Positions 59,301 to 64,000 of a stretch of DNA of 64,000 nucleotides are shown one piece after another; the stretch's first letter is position 1, and each line of letters starts with the position of its first letter. The stretch is from positions 55,487,695 to 55,551,694 of the forward strand of contig JASEVX010000007.1 of assembly GCA_031761405.1 (NCBI GenBank), given 5' to 3'. Both the position numbers and the translations under genes were made by a program. Under the pieces are notes generated by a model that was not told where the DNA came from, did no database searches, and worked only from the letters and a program-made list of their open reading frames with translations. This DNA is from Serripes groenlandicus. Lineage: Eukaryota; Mollusca; Bivalvia; Cardiida; Cardiidae.

Positions 59301-60309
59301 CTCTAGCATAAACTTTGTTACATATAATTGATATTTTATATTATTTGTATATATTTTATTGAGAAAAACTTTAACATGACTTATTCACTCAGTGTTATAA
59401 CCGATATATATGTTTACAGTTACATGGGACGATAACACCAGTGGAAGTTCAGAGAAGTCTACTGGCAAGTGAACTTACCATCACCCATTTCATATTTCAC
59501 ATCTTCAAATTCTTCACCGACATAATTTAGCAGCAATCGGATTGGTTGGCCGAGCTGAAATTAACCAATAATTACACTTTTTCAACTGTGATGCATCTTA
59601 TTAAAAGCACCTACATATTAATTGTTTAGAGGTCATAACACATCAAATAGATTCCTTCTTTGTTTCCCTGTTAATCGACCAGTTTCAGCCATTAATTGTC
59701 ACACTTTCTAAGCCTATCTCATGTAGAACACCATACATGTATATCATTGAAAAGAGCTACCTCTAAGCTTTAAAACAATCTAAAGAAAATGGGGGGTTAT
59801 GCATTATACAAGAAAATATTCACCAGGCGAACATGATAACCATCATTTTGGCGAAATCGGTGTTTCACATTCTCTACTCAATCATTTCCAGTGCATCTTA
59901 TACACATTTACAATGAATTTAAACTCAATGTCATATATTCAATGCATTCTTGTGATAGTATACACTCATTTCTACGCACACAATTTGTTAGGGATTATTT
60001 TGCTCTAAATCAATATTACCGCGGATGTCGTTTGCGTAATTTGACCTAGATACACTTGTTTTACCGAGCAACCATTAGAATACTGCTTAGCAGCTATTAC
60101 ATTTGCTTGGAAAACTAAACAATCAGTAACATTTGTGTTGATCATGTATCATTGTACGTTTGGTTGACCTAAGCATGCAACATTCAATACATTACATGTA
60201 TTATAAGATGTATATATATATATATAAGACTGAATAAACGCAATCAATTAAAACAACAACTGTTTATGATACTCACCCCTCTTGTTTTCCAGTACCCTAA
60301 TGTAGGCAT
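53197..60309 (-). CDS. GSTM: Mu-class glutathione S-transferase, complete, 7 exons
   Basis: Cytosolic enzyme that conjugates glutathione to electrophiles in xenobiotic detoxification. The exons, in gene order, are 60277-60309, 59479-59554, 57628-57692, 56364-56445, 54998-55098, 54288-54389 and 53197-53394. They join in phase to 218 residues, the length of mammalian mu GSTs. The N-terminal domain has the catalytic-type Tyr6 in LGYW, GQPIRLLLNYVG, the mu-type segment GPDYSEDQWLSKKF, cis-Pro60 in PYYIDG and the glutathione-binding PQSNAI (70-75). The C-terminal domain has the helix-6 N-capping box TVAD, the FPKL segment and SYMESDRFMRSPINN. Exon lengths 76, 65, 82 and 101 equal vertebrate GSTM exons 2-5. 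The last exon corresponds to two vertebrate exons fused. No stop or frameshift is seen. Intron 2 holds a minisatellite. Class assignment rests on the mu-loop-like insert and exon pattern. Confidence 0.95.
53985..54120 (+). mobile_element. tRNA-derived SINE fragment in GST intron 6
   Basis: GATAGCCTAGTTGTTAAGAC (box A) and GAAGGTTCGAATCCCAGTGG (box B). The body after GGCTTCAGTGGGGTCCG is unlike types 1 and 2. Confidence 0.6.
54288..54389 (-). CDS. GSTM: GST exon 6
   Basis: 102 nt between GTTACAG and GTATG. It encodes DELKQPLIEKLL to NWFIGEK, phase 0. It is six bases longer than the mammalian counterpart. Confidence 0.93.
54480..54690 (-). mobile_element. SINE (type 2) in GST intron 5
   Basis: On the - strand: AGTCTATGTGAGAAGGTAGC, CTGGCCGCCGTGATATAACT, AACGGCGCAAAACACC and then CAATCAATCAA. 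Confidence 0.7.
54850..54950. mobile_element. TTAA MITE family B fragment in GST intron 5
   Basis: Right part only: AACTGAAACACTTTCATGAT, CGTCGTCTGATGCAG. It lies 48 bp from the exon 5 donor. Confidence 0.5.
54998..55098 (-). CDS. GSTM: GST exon 5
   Basis: 101 nt between TTCAG and GTAAG. It encodes AGETESEKIMIDVTLNHAMD and the following helix to TYDTKY, phase 0. Confidence 0.93.
56364..56445 (-). CDS. GSTM: GST exon 4
   Basis: 82 nt between CTAACAG and GTAAG. It encodes IPYYIDGDIRIPQSNAILLY and the start of the linker, ending in phase 1. It holds cis-Pro60 and Gln71-Ser72. Confidence 0.95.
56607..56842. mobile_element. TTAA MITE family B in GST intron 3
   Basis: GTTTCCCACCTATAGACGC to CATGCGGGAAACTGATTAA, with a strong core hairpin GAAATTGCTCAAAACGAGCA. 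Confidence 0.7.
56945..57045 (-). mobile_element. tRNA-like SINE head in GST intron 3
   Basis: On the - strand: GGTACAGTGGTAGAGCGTCG and CCCGGGTTCGAATCCCGTGA. The anticodon loop is too long for a working tRNA. No clear body follows. Confidence 0.6.
57305..57562 (+). mobile_element. tRNA-derived SINE (type 1), near full length, in GST intron 3
   Basis: GTTTAGTTGTTAGAGCGTAC, TTGGGTTCGATACCCATTGG, AGTACTGGTAATTTACCAAG and the end GCGGAGTAAAACACC. It ends 66 bp before exon 3 on the gene's opposite strand. Confidence 0.75.
57628..57692 (-). CDS. GSTM: GST exon 3
   Basis: 65 nt between CGTAG and GTAAG. It encodes GPDYSEDQWLSKKFTLCM and DYPN, the mu-loop region, and ends in phase 0. Confidence 0.95.
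57780..58995. repeat. Minisatellite, 41-bp unit, about 30 copies, in GST intron 2
   Basis: The unit is ATAACAAGGTCAGTTTACAT followed by GGAAATATGACCGCTGTATAC. Each unit carries AGGTCA and, 15-16 bases later, the complement TGACC. Three or more shortened units (near 58157, 58231 and 58469) delete the middle and leave GGTCATAGAAATATGACC, a near-perfect palindrome. Copies degrade toward 59000. Confidence 0.95.
59479..59554 (-). CDS. GSTM: GST exon 2
   Basis: 76 nt between TTTCAG and GTAAG. It encodes LGQPIRLLLNYV to KYEMGD and ends in phase 1. Confidence 0.95.
60277..60309 (-). CDS. GSTM: GST exon 1
   Basis: MPTLGYWKTRG, 33 nt, ending before the donor GTGAGT, phase 0. It carries the catalytic-type Tyr6. 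A further upstream noncoding exon cannot be excluded. Confidence 0.9.
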
Positions 60310-60384
60310 GCTCTTGACTTAATTTCTAGACTGCAAATCTCGAGATTATAAAGCTAAAAAATATAAAAGAACAAACTCAATAAA

Positions 60385-60625
60385 AATCAATAAATCAACC
60401 AATCAGTGAGTCAGTCAATGAGTCAGTCAATCACTATCTCACTCAATCAATAAATTACTCAATCAATCACTCAACCAATCGAACGAGGAATGAATGAATA
60501 CATGGGAATTAATTAATGAATGAATGACATGTATGAATGAATGAATGAACCAATAAACCAATCAATCGATCGATCGATGAATGAATAAGTGTGAATTTAT
60601 TAATTAATTAATTAATTAATGAACG
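60385..60625. repeat. Tetranucleotide repeat tract upstream of GST
   Basis: Successive TCAA/GTCA, TGAA, TCGA and TTAA arrays. It begins about 75 bp upstream of the GST start codon. Confidence 0.85.
60407..60425 (-). promoter_or_regulatory. Two AP-1-like sites (TGAGTCA) upstream of GST
   Basis: TGAGTCA at 60407-60413 and 60419-60425, about 100 bp upstream of the start codon. They match the AP-1 core and half of an antioxidant-response-like element. They lie in a simple repeat, so chance is a serious alternative. Confidence 0.3.
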
Positions 60626-60776
60626 AACGAACAAAATCACCAAAATTTACGTAATTTATCTAAATACAATGTATCACCAATTTTTAAGAGCCAGTCATCT
60701 GGATTCTTCAGGTCCGTATATATTGTACGTACAGCAAACCTAGCGGTGTTAGCAGTATGTAATACAGTGTATCTTA

Positions 60777-60970
60777 AACCTTTCCCACATACAGCAAATC
60801 TGAAGCAGACGACTTTGAACATGTCTACAAAAAAATGGAATATCTTTACAATTTTAGGTATAATTACTGAAAGAAGTTGAAAACATTGTGGCAAAAGGAG
60901 AAAGTGCTCGTTTTCAAAAGTCGTCTGCTGCAGATGCGTCAAAATACGTCTTTAGGTGGAAAAGCGTTAT
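60777..60970. mobile_element. TTAA MITE family B upstream of GST
   Basis: About 470 bp upstream of the GST start codon. CCTTTCCCACATACAGCAAA to AGGTGGAAAAGCGTTATT. The core is cut down to GAGAAAGTGCTCG. Confidence 0.65.
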
Positions 60971-60997
60971 TGAATTCATAATTGTCATGATTAAACA

Positions 60998-63210
60998 AGA
61001 GGGCCAAGATGGCCCTAAATCGATCACCTGAATGATAGTTAATTAGAATAAAATATTTAACTGCAAATATCTGTGAAAATTTGATCAGGAGTTCAAATGA
61101 AACTGCAAGGAGTGGACACTCAGTTAAAGAAATAGTTTATCAGTAAAAGCCATTTCTATCTTGAAATCTAGAGAGCTTTCTCAATTTCTGATGCTGCAGC
61201 AACAAAGGTTCTACACAGAATGCAAGTCTTTGTACTATTTTGAAAGAGGACCACGTTGAAATTGGTCAAGTGGAATGGTAGGAGTTGTCATTTGTAGCTA
61301 AAAGTTCAATTTACCCCTTTTGTGATGATGCGAGGTTGCTATGATTTTGTAACCAATCAAAACGGCTTGAACAAATTAAATGTAGAGGATCACTGAAGTA
61401 GGATTTATATTCAATTTCCTTAATATCAGAAAAGAACTTAAAAAAATGGAATTTCCAAATTTTGTCATTTTGACCCTTTTCTGATGCCTCTTGACTGCCA
61501 TGTTTTTCAACCAAACAGTATGCCTTGAACAATCTTTGTAGAGGCTCACCTAAGGAACATTTCTACCAAACTATATTGGAATCAGACATGCAGATTCAAA
61601 GAAGAAGATTTTTAAAGCTTGGACATTTTGCCCCCTTTCTGATGCCGCAGCAACCCTGGCGGCCATATTTTTCAACAGATCGGACATATTTGAACAATCT
61701 TGGAAGAGGGTGCCCCAATGACCATTTGTGGAAAATAATTTTCAAATCGGGCTAATTCTTTTGGGCGAGAAGATTTTTTAAGTTTTAACAATGCACATGT
61801 AAGGAAAACAAGCTTAGCCCCCTGGCAGCCATGTTTTTTCAACGGATCGGAAATATTTGAACAATCTTGGTAAAGGGTGCCCCAATGAATATTTGTGCAA
61901 AATAATTTTCAAATCGGGCCAGTACTTTTGGACAAGAAGATTTTTAAAGTTTTAACAATGCACATATAAGTAAAACAGGCTCCACCCCCTGGCGGCCATG
62001 TTTTTCAACGGATCGGAAATATTTGAACAATCTTTGTAAAGGGTTCCCAAAGGAACATTTGTGCAAAATAATGTTCAAATTGGGCTTATACCTTTGGACA
62101 AGAAGATTTTCAAAGTTTTAACAATGCACATATAAGGAAAACAAGCTTCGCCCCCTGGCGGCGATGTTTTTCAACGGATCGGAAATATTTGAACAATCTT
62201 GGTAAAGGGTGCCCCAAGGAACATTTGTGCAAAATAATTTTCAAATTGGGCCAGTACTTTTGGACAAGAAGATTTTTAAAATTTTAACAATGCACATATA
62301 AGAAAAACAGGCTCCGCCCCCTGGCGGTCATGTTTTTCAACCGATCGGAAATATTTGAACAAGCTTGGTAAAGGGTGCCCCAATGAACATTTGTGGAAAA
62401 CAATTTTCAAATCGGGCCAGTACTTTTGGACAAGAAGATTTTTTAAGTTTTAACAATGCACATATAAGGAAAACAAGCTCCTCCCCCTGGCGGCCATGTT
62501 TTTCAACTGATCGGAAATATTTGAACAATCTTGGTAAAGGGTGCCCCAAGGAACATTTGTGGAAAATAATTTTCGAAATCGGGCCAGTACTTTTGGACAA
62601 GAAGATTTTTAAAATTTTAACAATGCACATATAAGGAAAACAGGCTCCGCCCCCTGGCGGCCATGTTTTTCAACCGATCGGAAATATTTGAACAATCTTG
62701 GTAAAGAATGCCCCAATGTACATTTGTGCAAAATAATTTTCAAATCGGGCCAGTACTTTTGGACAAGAAGATTTTTAAAGTTTTAACAATGCACATATAA
62801 GGAAAATAAGCTCCGCCCCCTGGCGGCCATGTTTTTCAACGGATCGGAAATATTTGAACAATCTTGGTAAAAGGGTGCCCCAAGAAACATTTGTGCAAAA
62901 TAATTTTCGAATCGGGCCAGTACTTTTGGACAAGAAGATTGTTTAAGATTTGACAATTTTCCCCTTTTCTGTTGCCGCAGCAACCAAAGTTCTAGATGGA
63001 ATTTAAATCTTTGAACAATTTTGAAAGAGGTCCACCAAAGGAACATTCATGTGAAGTTTGGTTGAAATTGGTCAAGTGGTTAAGGAGGAGATGATCTAAA
63101 TGTCTAAATGTTAACGACGGACGCCGGACGACAGACGACGGGCGACGCCGGACGGACACAAAGTGATCAGAATAGCTCACCTTGAGCCTTTGGCTCTAGG
63201 TGATCTAAAA
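60998..63210. mobile_element. Tandem-repeat mobile element with hairpin ends, about eight 167-bp repeats
   Basis: The left end has the hairpin GAGGGCCAAGATGGCCCT near 61000. The right end has AGCTCACCTTGAGCCTTTGG closing on AGGTGATC near 63175-63206. Between about 61500 and 62960, CCCTGGCGGCCATG recurs every 164-168 bp. The architecture resembles bivalve elements with about 160-bp repeats (pearl elements, BIV160). There is no coding sequence; small open frames here are repeats read in phase. Confidence 0.8.
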
Positions 63211-63224
63211 ACTAATGCAATGAT

Positions 63225-63300
63225 TCCGTGTGAAACATTCGTTGTTGGGGTCTGGGGTTCAAATCCCGGTCCGGGTTTTTCTGAAATTCCACTACAGATA
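63225..63300 (+). mobile_element. Possible tRNA-derived SINE fragment
   Basis: Box B GGGGTTCAAATCCCGGTCCG without a recognisable box A. Weak. Confidence 0.35.
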
Positions 63301-63429
63301 AAGGAGCCTATTGGTCCTGTCCAGGAAAATGGTCACGCGTTTGTCAGTGCTATGCACTGGGCACGTTTAAGAATCAATGCGTCCTTTCGGAAAGAGACAG
63401 GGTATCACACCGGAACCCATTATATCTAA

Positions 63430-64000
63430 ATCAGTCTCTTAAAAGAATCTGTTATGTCTAAATAAACAATGCCTGAATATACTCAAATTTATTTGAGATA
63501 TTGATACAGTATTTTAGAACTGAACTAGGTGATGAATCTATTTTTAGACCATCAATAAGTAATGCTGTCAGCTGGAAAAACCAAGATACATTGATTCTAT
63601 GATGTATGTATATACATGATCTGGTTTCGGATCAACCAGTAAAATGCCAGTTAATATACATGCTGTAACTTACATGCACATGAACTATAAAACGTTACGG
63701 CTTCCAATAGCTATATAGCTTTTGAAAGCAAAATAACCATGCATGCACATAACAGTGTATATTTAAAACATAACTTACCTTGCGTTGGTTTAAATGGCTA
63801 CTTTTCCGTATGATGTAGTACAGTTTAACACAATTATCTGATTAAAATTGTGTTAAATTTACGTAATTGAAAATTGTCAATTAAAGCGCAGGTATTTATT
63901 TCCGTTGACTTACCGTTACACCGTATATATGCCTATATCTATTCACCACTTTTGCGTTACATGTGTAGTATGGATCGGTTTATCAATAGATACTACACAA
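63430..64000. other. No recognisable feature
   Basis: AT-rich, with an ATTAAAATTGTGTTAAATTT-type short palindrome near 63830-63860. Confidence 0.4.

Noticed and set aside
62337..62634. Open frames on both strands in the 167-bp repeats
   Set aside because: They mirror each other in repeat units, have no domain and begin or end at unit variants.

Overview
The window is animal nuclear DNA, most likely from a bivalve mollusc. It is AT-rich and has long introns with GT/AG splice sites. It contains tRNA-derived SINEs, palindromic MITEs and tandem-repeat elements of about 165 bp with hairpin ends, of the kind reported from bivalves. There is no sign of bacterial, plasmid or viral organisation. Bases 15651-15850 are an assembly gap of N.

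Three host genes can be read. (1) A cadherin-repeat gene on the + strand starts with a signal-peptide exon at 1608-1674. It continues at 12354-12591, 13181-13379 and 15029-15262. The four exons are phase-compatible and give EC1, EC2 and the start of EC3. There is a one-base frameshift in exon 3, and no continuation is visible after the N gap. (2) A complete Rab19/Rab43-type small GTPase lies on the + strand, with four exons between 29458 and 40750 and 212 residues. (3) A complete mu-class glutathione S-transferase lies on the - strand, with seven exons from 60309 down to 53197 and 218 residues. Its internal exon lengths match the vertebrate GSTM pattern. The Rab and GST genes converge, with 12.4 kb of repeat-filled DNA between them.

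The rest is largely mobile DNA. 1.7-12.3 kb is the first cadherin intron, with inverted-repeat pairs, MITEs and an apparently intact Tc1 element (9261-10771, DD34E transposase). 16-25 kb holds TTAA-flanked MITEs and a 2.7 kb minisatellite of 33-bp units. Rab intron 2 carries a hAT-like element, a fragmented element with 166-bp repeats split by a nested foldback of about 1.85 kb, and a PHD-finger relic. 37.8-50 kb carries dense MITEs and several elements rich in AGGTCA. GST intron 2 contains a minisatellite of 41-bp units carrying AGGTCA/TGACC inverted pairs. 61.0-63.2 kb is a full element with about eight 167-bp repeats.

The three genes have unrelated roles: adhesion, membrane traffic and detoxification. 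Nothing suggests they work together. The most unusual content is repeat architecture: a minisatellite probably born from a SINE, a multi-layer foldback nested in another element, and about 30 copies of one TTAA-flanked foldback family.
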